19,233 nt of DNA from the NCBI RefSeq assembly GCF_000159955.1, contig NZ_GG695996.1:1-19233 (forward strand). Direction: 5' to 3'. A program made the translations under genes and the position numbers. Source of the DNA: Paenibacillus sp. oral taxon 786 str. D14. GTDB lineage: Bacteria > Bacillota > Bacilli > Paenibacillales > Paenibacillaceae. Below the pieces are notes generated by a model. The model was not told the DNA's origin and made no database searches. It saw only the letters and a program-made list of their open reading frames with translations. Of the stretch, positions 1 to 9,865 are shown in pieces (within the stretch, counting starts at the first letter, position 1; each line of letters starts with the position of its first letter).

Positions 1-7
1 ATCCGCT

Positions 8-1577
<1,570 letters not shown>

Positions 1578-1625
1578 ACTCGTAAATTTTGATAGAAATG
1601 AGCTGACCATAATATTCCAACACTG

Positions 1626-1658
1626 GCAGGGCGTTTTCCGCCCTGCTTGTCTTTTTTT
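1626..1658 (+). terminator. Intrinsic terminator of guaB
   Basis: A perfect 8-bp stem, GCAGGGCG (1626-1633) with CGCCCTGC (1639-1646), has a 5-nt loop and is followed by a T-rich tract ending in seven Ts. Confidence 0.9.
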
Positions 1659-1671
1659 ACAGGTACCCCTG

Positions 1672-1680
1672 TGATAGAAT
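1672..1680 (+). promoter_or_regulatory. Candidate extended -10 promoter for dacA
   Basis: TGATAGAAT combines a TGn element with a TAGAAT -10 hexamer, just after the guaB terminator and about 45 nt before dacA. The matching -35 position is only T-rich, so recognition would rest on the extended -10. Confidence 0.35.
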
Positions 1681-1723
1681 AGATAAAGCAAAATGAAAGA
1701 ATATGAGGGGAGCTTTAAGGGCA

Positions 1724-3133
1724 TTGAAACTCAAACAACCACAACGCAAATCGACAACTAAACGGCGTTTCCTGCGCAAAGGCGTTGCTTCTGTGCTGCT
1801 GCTGAATGCGCTAGTATTCTCTCTCGCGCCGGCGATGGCGCTGGCCGAAGGGGAACAGACAGAATCTACTACTGCCGAAACAACGACAACCGAAACGACG
1901 ACAGTGCAAACGGCTACCTCAATTCCTTCCGTGGAGTCTTTAGGTTTGGAAGTCAGCGCTGCGATCTTGCTCGAGCCTGTCTCTGGACAAATCTTATTGA
2001 ATGTTAATGGGGAACAACCGCTGCCTCCGGCCAGTATGACCAAGATGATGACCGAATATATCGTGGCGGAACTTGTGAAACAAGGAAAGTTCAGCTGGGA
2101 TGACGTAGTGACCGTAGGGAGAAATGCTGCCCAAACGATCGGTTCACGGATTTTTCTGGCCGAAGGGGATCAACATACTGTAGAAGAACTATATACGGCG
2201 ATGGCGATTGCCTCCGCCAATGATGCGACGGTTGCTCTGGCAGAATATGTGGCCGGTTCCGAGCAGGCTTTTGTGAAAATGATGAACGATGAAGCCAAGC
2301 GGATGGGAATGAAGACCGCCCACTTTGCGAACTCGACCGGTTTGGATATCGCAGATATGCCGGCGGAATTCCGTCCGACCGATGGGAAAGAAACCGTAAT
2401 GTCCGCGCTGGATGCTGCTATTTTGGCCAAATATATCGTAACGGACCATCCGGACTTTACCCGCTTTACAACGATTCAAAGCAAGAAGTTCCGCGACCGC
2501 GATACCGCGCCGATGGTGAACTTGAACTGGATGCTGGAAGCCAATAAGAACGTCACGAACTTTAAACAATTTGCTTACGAGGGTTTGGACGGTCTGAAGA
2601 CGGGACACACCTCCAATGCCGGTAACTGCTTCACAGGTACAGCGGTGCGTAACGGAATGCGGCTAATTAGCGTGGTCATGGGTACCGCTTCGGACAAAGC
2701 CCGCTTTGTGGAAACGCGGAAAGTCCTGGACTACGGGTTCAATAACTTTGAAACGAAACAAATCGTGCCGCCGAAGACGACAGTTACTGGAACCGAAACC
2801 GTTACGGTGAAGAAAGCCAAAAATACGGAAGTTCCGGTGGTAACCGATCAAGCGGTTAGCTTCGTTGTGCCGAAAGGCGCAGATACGAGTGCGGTTGAAG
2901 CCAAAGTAACGCTGGCCGACGAAAGCAACCTGACAGCTCCTTTGAAGCAAGGAACCAAGGTTGGGACGGTGACTTACACGTTTAAAGCGCCGGGCATGGA
3001 CCAAACGCTTGAGAAGACGGTCAATCTGATCACGGCCGAGGATGCGGAGAAAGCCGGCTGGTTCACCCTGGTGATGCGGGCGATTGGTGATTTCTTCAGC
3101 GATCTGTTTAACGGGATCAAAAATCTTTTCTAA
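1724..3133 (+). CDS. dacA: D-alanyl-D-alanine carboxypeptidase (PBP5-type)
   Basis: Trims the terminal D-Ala from peptidoglycan pentapeptides on the outer face of the membrane. I chose the TTG at 1724 because GAGGGGAG lies upstream of it. An in-frame ATG at 1703 (7 residues longer) lacks a ribosome site, so the start is uncertain. From the TTG: a basic N-terminus, a hydrophobic signal segment ending near AMALA, and a Thr/Ser/Glu-rich linker. All three penicillin-binding motifs are present: SMTK (Ser104, Lys107), SAN (from 164) and KTG (292-294). A C-terminal PBP5_C-like beta domain follows, and an amphipathic tail (GWFTLVMRAIGDFF...) is the expected membrane anchor. No clear terminator follows, so some read-through into pdxS is possible. 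Confidence 0.95.
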   Translation: MKLKQPQRKSTTKRRFLRKGVASVLLLNALVFSLAPAMALAEGEQTESTTAETTTTETTTVQTATSIPSVESLGLEVSAAILLEPVSGQILLNVNGEQPLPPASMTKMMTEYIVAELVKQGKFSWDDVVTVGRNAAQTIGSRIFLAEGDQHTVEELYTAMAIASANDATVALAEYVAGSEQAFVKMMNDEAKRMGMKTAHFANSTGLDIADMPAEFRPTDGKETVMSALDAAILAKYIVTDHPDFTRFTTIQSKKFRDRDTAPMVNLNWMLEANKNVTNFKQFAYEGLDGLKTGHTSNAGNCFTGTAVRNGMRLISVVMGTASDKARFVETRKVLDYGFNNFETKQIVPPKTTVTGTETVTVKKAKNTEVPVVTDQAVSFVVPKGADTSAVEAKVTLADESNLTAPLKQGTKVGTVTYTFKAPGMDQTLEKTVNLITAEDAEKAGWFTLVMRAIGDFFSDLFNGIKNLF

Positions 3134-3160
3134 CGGTCCATTCAAATCCGAGTAAACGGG

Positions 3161-3189
3161 TTGTGTATTTAAGGCGTATCTTGTAAAAT
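3161..3189 (+). promoter_or_regulatory. Sigma-A-type promoter for pdxS
   Basis: TTGTGT at 3161-3166, a 17-bp spacer, and TAAAAT at 3184-3189, about 32 nt before the pdxS ATG. Confidence 0.55.
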
Positions 3190-3221
3190 ATTTAGTTAGA
3201 TTATTATCGGGAGGATTGGAC

Positions 3222-4103
3222 ATGGAAACAGGAACATCGCGTGTTAAAAGAGGTATGGCTGAGATGCAAAAAGGTGGCGTCATTATGGACGTCATGAATG
3301 CGGAACAAGCCAAAATTGCCGAAGCGGCCGGGGCTACCGCCGTTATGGCGCTGGAGCGTGTGCCTTCCGATATCCGGGCGGCTGGCGGCGTTGCCCGCAT
3401 GGCGGATCCAACGATTATTGAGGAAGTCATGAAGGTTGTCTCCATCCCGGTTATGGCCAAAGCACGTATTGGTCATTACGTGGAAGCGAAAGTTCTGGAA
3501 TCGCTTGGGGTAGACTATTTGGACGAGAGTGAAGTACTGACCCCGGCGGATGAAGTGTTCCATATCGATAAACGGGATTTCACGGTGCCGTTCGTGTGCG
3601 GCGCTAAGGACTTGGGTGAAGCGCTGCGCCGGATCAGCGAAGGCGCATCGATGATCCGGACGAAAGGCGAACCAGGAACGGGCAACATCGTTGAAGCGGT
3701 ACGCCATATGCGTCTGATCAACAGCCAAATTCGCAAAGTACAAAACATGTCGAAGGACGAACTGTATGCGGAAGCGAAAAACCTCGGCGTTTCTTACGAT
3801 CTGCTGCTCGAAGTTCATGAGAAAGGCAAGCTGCCAGTCGTTAACTTCGCTGCAGGCGGGGTAGCTACTCCGGCGGATGCGGCCTTGATGATGCACTTGG
3901 GTGCAGACGGGGTGTTCGTGGGATCCGGTATTTTCAAATCGGATAATCCAGAGAAATTTGCCCGGGCGATCGTTGAAGCGACGACGCATTACACGGATTA
4001 CAAACTGATCGCTGAAGTATCCAAGAACTTGGGTACGCCGATGAAAGGCATTGAAATTTCCAAATTGGCCGCAGCAGAGCGGATGTCGGATCGCGGCTGG
4101 TAA
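3222..4103 (+). CDS. pdxS: Pyridoxal 5'-phosphate synthase, PdxS subunit
   Basis: The synthase half of the DXP-independent vitamin B6 pathway. It condenses ribose 5-phosphate, glyceraldehyde 3-phosphate and PdxT-supplied ammonia into PLP within a PdxS12-PdxT12 complex. The ATG at 3222 has GGGAGG 7 nt upstream; the TTG two codons earlier is too close to that site. The product has 293 residues, essentially the family length. Visible active-site residues include Asp23 (VIMDVM), Lys80 in MAKARIGH (substrate Schiff base) and Lys148 in [10 protein letters not shown] (the second lysine). A phosphate-binding [12 protein letters not shown] loop lies near the C-terminus. pdxT follows, after an unusually long 161-nt gap. 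Confidence 0.97.
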   Translation: METGTSRVKRGMAEMQKGGVIMDVMNAEQAKIAEAAGATAVMALERVPSDIRAAGGVARMADPTIIEEVMKVVSIPVMAKARIGHYVEAKVLESLGVDYLDESEVLTPADEVFHIDKRDFTVPFVCGAKDLGEALRRISEGASMIRTKGEPGTGNIVEAVRHMRLINSQIRKVQNMSKDELYAEAKNLGVSYDLLLEVHEKGKLPVVNFAAGGVATPADAALMMHLGADGVFVGSGIFKSDNPEKFARAIVEATTHYTDYKLIAEVSKNLGTPMKGIEISKLAAAERMSDRGW

Positions 4104-4147
4104 TCCTGAGAGCGGAAGTAACCGCTGGAATCAAAGGCAAGTCTTTC

Positions 4148-4177
4148 ACCCCGGCTGTCCCTAAGGATGGTCGGGGT
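4148..4177 (+). repeat. Strong hairpin in the pdxS-pdxT intergenic region
   Basis: A continuous 13-bp stem (4148-4160 with 4165-4177, three G-U pairs) closes a CTAA tetraloop. It is followed by ATATCTTAG rather than a T-run, so it does not look like a standard terminator. A smaller hairpin, AGCGG/CCGCT (4111-4126), precedes it just after the pdxS stop. The hairpins could set mRNA stability or partial termination between the two subunit genes. Confidence 0.6.
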
Positions 4178-4264
4178 ATATCTTAGTAAACTGCCGTTTT
4201 AATGAATGTTCAAAGAGGAATGGTAACGACGATTTGAACTACCTCTAGAGAAAGAAGGTTTATC

Positions 4265-4843
4265 ATGAGAGTAGGGGTGTTGGCGCTGCAAGGCGCAGTT
4301 GCGGAGCATATCCGCAGCTTGGAGAAGACCGGAGTTGAAGGCGTAACCGTGAAGCAAGTCGAGCAGCTTGCTGACTTGGATGGATTGATTATTCCTGGCG
4401 GCGAAAGCACGACGATCGGCAAGCTGATGCGGAAATACGGCTTTATTGAAGCCATTCGGGATTTTTCTGGACAAGGGAAACCGATCTTTGGGACTTGTGC
4501 AGGATTGATCGTCATGGCGAAGGAGATCGAGGGCGGCGAGGAACCTCATCTCGGTCTGATGGATATTAAAGTATCGCGCAATGCGTTTGGACGTCAGCGT
4601 GAAAGCTTCGAGACCGACCTTGACGTGAAGGGACTTGAGGCGCCGCTGCGGGCCGTATTTATTCGTGCTCCGCTGATCACGGCGGTTGGAGACGGAGTCG
4701 AGGTGTTGTCGACCTATAAGGACGAGATCGTGACCGCACGACAAGGGCATTTGCTCGTATCGTCGTTTCACCCGGAACTGACCGACGACTTCTCGCTACA
4801 TACGTATTTTGTGGAGATGATCAGGCAAGCCAAGCAGCCGTAA
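4265..4843 (+). CDS. pdxT: Pyridoxal 5'-phosphate synthase glutaminase, PdxT subunit
   Basis: A class I glutamine amidotransferase that hydrolyses glutamine and channels ammonia to PdxS. The start is the ATG at 4265, with AGAAGG 6 nt upstream. At 192 residues it is close to the 196 of B. subtilis PdxT. The N-terminus MRVGVLALQGAVAEH is characteristic. The GGEST oxyanion-region motif, the nucleophile Cys78 in GTCAGLI, and the His169/Glu171 pair in SFHPEL complete the catalytic triad. It follows pdxS but is separated from it by hairpins, and it ends at its own terminator. Confidence 0.97.
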   Translation: MRVGVLALQGAVAEHIRSLEKTGVEGVTVKQVEQLADLDGLIIPGGESTTIGKLMRKYGFIEAIRDFSGQGKPIFGTCAGLIVMAKEIEGGEEPHLGLMDIKVSRNAFGRQRESFETDLDVKGLEAPLRAVFIRAPLITAVGDGVEVLSTYKDEIVTARQGHLLVSSFHPELTDDFSLHTYFVEMIRQAKQP

Positions 4844-4848
4844 GCAGG

Positions 4849-4885
4849 CCTTGACTCCTTTGCGGGTTGAGGTTTTGTCTGTTTT
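4849..4885 (+). terminator. Terminator of the pdxST unit
   Basis: CCTTGACTC (4849-4857) pairs with GGGTTGAGG (4864-4872), a 9-bp stem with three G-U pairs and a 6-nt loop, followed by TTTTGTCTGTTTT. Confidence 0.65.
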
Positions 4886-4973
4886 ACCGGCGTTTTGAAC
4901 TTCCGTTAAGCAGCCTTTCCGTCCGCGGGTCTCCCCAGATGAAGGTCGGCAGGTCTGTGCGGGATCATTCTAG

Positions 4974-6272
<1,299 letters not shown>

Positions 6273-6273
6273 C

Positions 6274-6302
6274 TTGCGCGCTTGCGGACGATATGGTAGA
6301 AT
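6274..6302 (+). promoter_or_regulatory. Promoter for tRNA-Ser
   Basis: TTGCGC (6274-6279), a 17-bp spacer, and TAGAAT (6297-6302) preceded by a TGG extended -10. Transcription would start near 6309, about 25 nt before the tRNA. Confidence 0.5.
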
Positions 6303-6329
6303 CTGATTTGTTACGCGAATCGGATTTTT
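6300..6329 (+). terminator. Probable terminator of serS
   Basis: AATCTGATTTG (6300-6310) pairs with CGAATCGGATT (6316-6326) as an 11-bp stem with two G-U pairs and a 5-nt loop, running into five Ts. It overlaps the -10 element of the tRNA promoter. Transcripts from that promoter would start inside the left arm and so could not form the whole hairpin. Confidence 0.55.
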
Positions 6330-6333
6330 CCTT

Positions 6334-6422
6334 GGAGAGGTACCGAAGCGGTCATAACGGGGCGGTCTTGAAAACCGTTAGGGTGCAAGCCCACGTGGGT
6401 TCGAATCCCACCCTCTCCGCCA
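6334..6422 (+). tRNA. tRNA-Ser (anticodon TGA)
   Basis: The acceptor stem GGAGAGG (6334-6340) pairs with CCTCTCC (6412-6418). Discriminator G and an encoded CCA (6420-6422) follow. The anticodon loop CTTGAAA (6367-6373) carries TGA at 6369-6371, reading UCA and related serine codons. The long variable arm typical of class II tRNAs follows the anticodon stem, and the T-loop has GTTCGAATC. Total 89 nt with CCA. It sits next to serS, as in B. subtilis. Confidence 0.97.
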
Positions 6423-6438
6423 TACATATCGTATACTC

Positions 6439-6462
6439 AGAGAGCAGAGATGCTCTTTTTTT
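6439..6462 (+). terminator. Terminator of tRNA-Ser
   Basis: AGAGC (6441-6445) pairs with GCTCT (6452-6456), extendable by two weak pairs, followed by an unbroken T-run. Confidence 0.65.
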
Positions 6463-6465
6463 CGT

Positions 6466-6495
6466 GTATAAGGGCTGCCGTTTCTTCGCAAATTA
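6466..6495 (+). promoter_or_regulatory. Candidate sigma-G promoter for sspP
   Basis: GTATA (6466-6470) fits the sigma-G -35 consensus GHATR. After exactly 18 bp, CAAATTA (6489-6495) matches 6 of 7 positions of the -10 CATNHTA. The predicted start lies just before the sspP ribosome site, and forespore sigma-G control is what this spore-protein class normally has. Confidence 0.45.
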
Positions 6496-6531
6496 ACCTT
6501 GTGGATTAAACCAAGGGAGGCTTTATTTGTT

Positions 6532-6687
6532 ATGACGAAACCGCAGACCTATCAAACCTCAGGCTCCGACAACGTGCAAGACCAGGATCATCGGCGAGAC
6601 AAGGGGAAAAGAGGCCCAGAACCGTTATCCGGGTCCAAAAAGGTAAAAATGCGTAAACAAGATGGCCATTACAATCCGGAAGGGTAA
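6532..6687 (+). CDS. sspP: Small acid-soluble spore protein P family
   Basis: A 51-residue, highly charged protein. The motif GPEPLSGSKKVK at residues 32-43 matches the conserved PEPLSGSKKVK core that I recognise from SspP of Bacillus; the basic tail after it differs. SspP is a minor component of the dormant spore core with no defined enzymatic role. The ATG at 6532 follows AAGGGAGG by 11 nt, which is a little long. In-frame codons upstream would place the start before the ribosome site, so I reject the longer form. A terminator follows closely, making it monocistronic. Confidence 0.85.
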   Translation: MTKPQTYQTSGSDNVQDQDHRRDKGKRGPEPLSGSKKVKMRKQDGHYNPEG

Positions 6688-6721
6688 GCCTTCTTCATTG
6701 GAAACGATTCGCTGTCCCTCG

Positions 6722-6744
6722 GCCCCAGCTCTGCTGGGGCTTTT
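6722..6744 (+). terminator. Terminator of sspP
   Basis: A perfect 8-bp GC-rich stem, GCCCCAGC with GCTGGGGC, has a TCT loop and is followed by TTTT. Confidence 0.85.
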
Positions 6745-6779
6745 GTATTGAAACTGCCAGGGGACTTATGAATTAGAAC

Positions 6780-6808
6780 AAGACAACAAGCCAAGAAAAT
6801 GTCATAAT
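6780..6808 (+). promoter_or_regulatory. Weak candidate promoter for the YitT-family gene
   Basis: AAGACA (6780-6785), a 17-bp spacer, and CATAAT (6803-6808). Both hexamers are imperfect. No better pair is visible between the sspP terminator and the gene. Confidence 0.25.
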
Positions 6809-6873
6809 AAAGATAGGGTGTGTCTTTACACGGGAGCATGAATACTTCAGAAAGAATGGTGAGAGGAAGAATT

Positions 6874-6900
6874 ATGCAAATCAGCTTGAAAGGATCGTGA
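6874..6900 (+). other. Eight-codon upstream ORF in frame with the YitT gene
   Basis: The ATG at 6874 has an excellent ribosome site (AGAGGA, 6-nt spacer) and encodes MQISLKGS before a TGA at 6898-6900. The ATG is in frame with the TTG start at 6907, separated from it only by that TGA. It may be a leader peptide, a recent nonsense mutation in a longer N-terminus, or a sequencing error. An overlapping ATG at 6900 opens another six-codon frame. Confidence 0.4.
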
Positions 6901-6906
6901 TGCCAT

Positions 6907-7818
6907 TTGAACGCAGTTAATCCAACCCATCTGATTCCACCGAATGCAACCCAAGTACGCCAACATAAACAGCGGACGCTGAAAAGTACTTTATTCAGAT
7001 CGATGTTTATTGTCATTGGAGCGGTGATCGTCTCCGTTGCACTGGAACTGTTTTTGGTGCCTAACAAAATTACGGACGGCGGTATAACCGGTATTTCCGT
7101 AATGTCCTCTTATTTGTCGGGTCTCCCGCTTGGGGTATTCCTCTTCCTTTTCAACCTCCCTTTTCTTATTGTCGGTTATAAGCAAATTGGCAAAACTTTT
7201 GCGATATCCACCCTGTTGGGTATTTCCGTCATGTCGGCCGGCACAACACTGTTGCACCATGTTGAACCGTTTGTAACGGATACATTGCTGGCCTTTGTGT
7301 TTGGCGGTATTTTGCTGGGTGTAGGGACCGGTTTGGTCATCCGTTTTGGGGGCTCCTTGGATGGTACTGAGATTGTCGCCATTCTGATTTCGCGCAGAAC
7401 CCCATTTTCGGTTGGCGAAATCATTATGTTCTTTAACTTCTTTATTTTGCTTAGCGCAGGCTTCGTGTTTGGTTGGGAGCGCGCATTATTTTCGCTGTTA
7501 GCATATTATATTGCCTACAAATCGATTGATATCGTGGTAGATGGCTTGGACGAGTCGAAATCGGTATGGATCATCAGCGATCAAATCGATGAGATCGGAG
7601 ACGCGATTCTAAGTCGCTTGGGTCGCGGCGTTACGTACTTAACGGGAGAAGGCGGATTTTCCGGGGATCCGAAGAAGGTCATCTTCTGTGTCATCACCCG
7701 CTTGGAAGAAGCGAAGCTGAAGGAAATCGTTAACCATTACGATGAAAATGCATTTTTGGCAGTTGGAAATATTCATGACGTCAAGGGCGGACGTTTCAAG
7801 AAGAAGGCCATCCATTAA
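6907..7818 (+). CDS. YitT-family membrane protein with C-terminal DUF2179
   Basis: A polytopic inner-membrane protein of unknown function. After a polar N-terminus of about 30 residues there are around five to six hydrophobic segments between residues 30 and 200, including FMxxG-like and GGSLDGTEIVA motifs characteristic of YitT proteins. The soluble C-terminal domain (about 215-295, with SKSVWIISDQ, GRGVTYLTGEGG and FLAVGNIHDVKGG) is DUF2179. The predicted TTG start at 6907 has only a weakly spaced AAAGG upstream, while a strong ribosome site serves an in-frame ATG at 6874 that is blocked by TGA. The true start is therefore unsettled. Length (303) is normal for the family. Confidence 0.88.
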   Translation: MNAVNPTHLIPPNATQVRQHKQRTLKSTLFRSMFIVIGAVIVSVALELFLVPNKITDGGITGISVMSSYLSGLPLGVFLFLFNLPFLIVGYKQIGKTFAISTLLGISVMSAGTTLLHHVEPFVTDTLLAFVFGGILLGVGTGLVIRFGGSLDGTEIVAILISRRTPFSVGEIIMFFNFFILLSAGFVFGWERALFSLLAYYIAYKSIDIVVDGLDESKSVWIISDQIDEIGDAILSRLGRGVTYLTGEGGFSGDPKKVIFCVITRLEEAKLKEIVNHYDENAFLAVGNIHDVKGGRFKKKAIH

Positions 7819-7870
7819 TTTGGAGATATGAATTCCGTCCTTTTGGCGTATGGTTTATGATATGTGATAT

Positions 7871-7891
7871 ATTCTTTTTAAGAAAAAGAAT
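7871..7891. repeat. AT-rich inverted repeat before the lipoprotein gene
   Basis: ATTCTTTTT (7871-7879) and AAAAAGAAT (7883-7891) are perfect 9-bp inverted repeats around a 3-bp centre. There is no GC core, so it is a poor terminator. It could be an operator for the lipoprotein gene that starts 37 nt later. Confidence 0.4.
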
Positions 7892-7928
7892 TGCTTTACG
7901 AGGTTAGGGCAGGAGAGAGGAGATTGTA

Positions 7929-9008
7929 ATGTCTAGGAAATGGTTCACGTCGATGATGCTGGTGGTATTGTCCGCTGTACTGGTGTTGTCCGGCTGCAGC
8001 AGCAAGAAGGAGCCGAAGGAGGCTTTAAGCAGCGCAGCCATAAAGGCGCTGGAGATGGACTCCTACGTGGTGGAGAATCAAATTAAGATTTTGGATTTCT
8101 CTGTAGAAGAGGCAGAGGGAGACGCGGAGTCAGCGCAAGTCGGCACGGTGTTGTCCATGCTCAAGAACGCTGAGATCAACATCAAGCAAATTTACCAGAA
8201 GGAACCGATGCAAACCGAAGCAACGCTGGAAGTCAAACTGACAGGGGATATGACGACAACCATTACCATCCCATTGGTGATGACGACCGAGAAGCTGTAT
8301 GTCAAAATCCCAAGCATCCCGTTCTTGCCGATGCCGGAGTCAGTGACCGGGAAGTTCCTGGAACTGGACTTGAAAGAGTTAGCAGAGCAAGCGGGCGAGG
8401 AGTTCAATCCGGATCTATTTAACCCGGAGAAGAGTCAGAAGCTGAGTACGGAATTGATGGGGGCCTTATTCGCCGAATATGAATCGGCGGCTTACTTCAG
8501 CAACATCGATCCGAAGGAGGCCGCTTTGCCGGAAGGCTTCAAGGCGAAGCAAGTGGTGCAGTTTGCGATTACGAATGAGAATGTCAAAGAAGCGGTGACC
8601 ATTCTGGTGAATCAGGCGTTGCCGAAGATGTTGGATATCTTGGCGAAGGAAGAATACCGTTCGATGTTGCAGCTGACGCCGGAGGAAATTGAGCAGGCGA
8701 AGAAGGATTTGCAGGAAGGCAGCCAGGAAGAACTGGGCAAGGTGTTGGACGAGTTGAAAAACCATCTGCAAATCAACAAATTCACCGTAGATACCGCAAT
8801 CGACGAGAACAATTACCCAGCGTACTACAATGTTCAGGTGGACGTCGCCGTGAACGATCCGGATACGCAGACGAACGTTAAGGCAGCGGTGCAAATGACC
8901 AGCCACTTTACCCAAATCAACGAGAAGCCAGCCTTTGAAATTGGCATCCCGACAGACACGTTGACTTTGGAACAGCTGCAAGAGGAAATGAGCCAGTTTG
9001 GCTATTAG
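7929..9008 (+). CDS. Lipoprotein of unknown function
   Basis: A 359-residue exported lipoprotein. The ATG at 7929 has GAGGAG with a 6-nt spacer. A type II signal peptide ends in the lipobox LSGC with the acylated cysteine at residue 23, followed by a charged SSKKEP linker. The mature part is acidic and mixes beta-rich stretches (repeated T, I and V alternation around residues 95-120 and 285-340) with helical acidic segments. I do not recognise the family with confidence. The layout resembles other surface lipoproteins of spore formers thought to bind lipids or to act in envelope maintenance, but that is only a shape comparison. It is monocistronic, with a strong terminator downstream. Confidence 0.85.
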   Translation: MSRKWFTSMMLVVLSAVLVLSGCSSKKEPKEALSSAAIKALEMDSYVVENQIKILDFSVEEAEGDAESAQVGTVLSMLKNAEINIKQIYQKEPMQTEATLEVKLTGDMTTTITIPLVMTTEKLYVKIPSIPFLPMPESVTGKFLELDLKELAEQAGEEFNPDLFNPEKSQKLSTELMGALFAEYESAAYFSNIDPKEAALPEGFKAKQVVQFAITNENVKEAVTILVNQALPKMLDILAKEEYRSMLQLTPEEIEQAKKDLQEGSQEELGKVLDELKNHLQINKFTVDTAIDENNYPAYYNVQVDVAVNDPDTQTNVKAAVQMTSHFTQINEKPAFEIGIPTDTLTLEQLQEEMSQFGY

Positions 9009-9045
9009 GCGTTAGGACTTATCCAACAGTTTATACTTACACTCG

Positions 9046-9089
9046 AAAAAAACCTCCAGTCCCATGTTTCTTAAGGGGTTGGAGGTTTT
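9046..9089. terminator. Bidirectional terminator between the lipoprotein gene and tadA
   Basis: A 15-bp stem (9049-9063 with 9075-9089, two G-U pairs) has an 11-nt loop. An A-run on the left and a T-run on the right let it act for both converging genes. Confidence 0.9.
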
Positions 9090-9105
9090 AATGTTTTATG
9101 AGAAG

Positions 9106-9603
9106 TTATTTCTTGCGAAGCCGGCGGAAGAACTCGGTTAACAGCGAGGCGCATTCCTCTTGAAGTATGCCAGAGGTAATATCGGTGCGGTGGTTAAACC
9201 GCGGTTCCTGCAGCAGGTTCATCAGGGTGCCGGCACACCCCGCCTTTGGATCCGGCGCCCCGTAGATCACATGGGGGACACGGCACTGCACGATCGCCCC
9301 GGCGCACATTGGGCAAGGCTCCAGAGTGACATAGAGACGACAGTGAAGGAGCCGCCAGGCGCCAAGCCGCTCGCTGGCTTCGCGGATGGCAATCATCTCG
9401 GCATGGGCGGTTCCATCGAGCGAGCTTTCCCGCAGGTTGTGGCCGCGTCCAACGATTTCGTCGCCTCGGACGATCACCGCACCGATGGGGACTTCGCCGA
9501 TGGCTTCTGCTTTTCGAGCTTCCCGAATTGCCTCGGCCATCCAATATTCATGGGGATAAGTTGAGGCAGGAGGTTCGGGGATCAAAGGGGATGAAGAAGG
9601 CAT
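9106..9603 (-). CDS. tadA: tRNA-specific adenosine deaminase
   Basis: Deaminates A34 to inosine in the wobble position of tRNA-Arg(ACG). The 165-residue product has the zinc-dependent deaminase signature: HAE at 67-69 (His67 a zinc ligand, Glu69 the proton shuttle) and PCPMC with Cys97 and Cys100. The downstream DPKAGCAGTLMNLL stretch is typical of TadA. The first 15 or so residues (MPSSSPLIPEPPAST) are an extra tail compared with B. subtilis. The ATG at 9603 follows AAGGAG by 12 nt; an internal ATG at residue 22 would cut into the conserved first helix. In B. subtilis tadA neighbours the SRP RNA gene and dnaX; neither is seen here. Confidence 0.95.
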   Translation of the reverse strand: MPSSSPLIPEPPASTYPHEYWMAEAIREARKAEAIGEVPIGAVIVRGDEIVGRGHNLRESSLDGTAHAEMIAIREASERLGAWRLLHCRLYVTLEPCPMCAGAIVQCRVPHVIYGAPDPKAGCAGTLMNLLQEPRFNHRTDITSGILQEECASLLTEFFRRLRKK

Positions 9604-9634
9604 AGATCAAATCAACTCCTTAATGAACGTAACC

Positions 9635-9665
9635 ATTCGTTTTGTCCAACGAACAGGCATTCGTT
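9635..9665. repeat. Three alternating TTCGTT elements
   Basis: TTCGTT at 9636-9641 (+), its complement AACGAA at 9648-9653, and TTCGTT again at 9660-9665 are spaced 12 bp start to start. They lie immediately upstream of tadA. This could be an operator for a dimeric regulator. Confidence 0.35.
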
Positions 9666-9675
9666 GTTAACATGT

Positions 9676-9768
9676 TGTGAATAACATTGTGTATAACTGC
9701 AAGAATACCCCCATTTTTATACACATATTATCCAGAATATTGTGAGTATGTTGATAATTTGTGGATAA
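9676..9768. promoter_or_regulatory. DnaA-box cluster
   Basis: Four perfect matches to TTATNCACA lie within 93 bp: 9676-9684 (-), 9688-9696 (-), 9717-9725 (+) and 9760-9768 (-, TTATCCACA, the strongest form). A one-mismatch box (TTATCCAGA) is at 9728-9736. The stretch is AT-rich and sits in the 352-bp gap between divergent tadA and the kinase gene. DnaA binding could titrate the initiator or control either gene. Confidence 0.75.
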
Positions 9769-9865
9769 CTCAACAGAACATCACGTCTCATAGATAAGAC
9801 TCAAGAACTGGCTTTGTAGGCATTTCTACATATTGTAAGGATACGATCTGGGAAATTCAACGTCT

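Noticed and set aside
9676..9768. The DnaA-box cluster as the chromosomal origin itself
   Set aside because: dnaA and dnaN are not adjacent, and gene order places oriC left of guaB. A separate cluster is more likely, though not proven.
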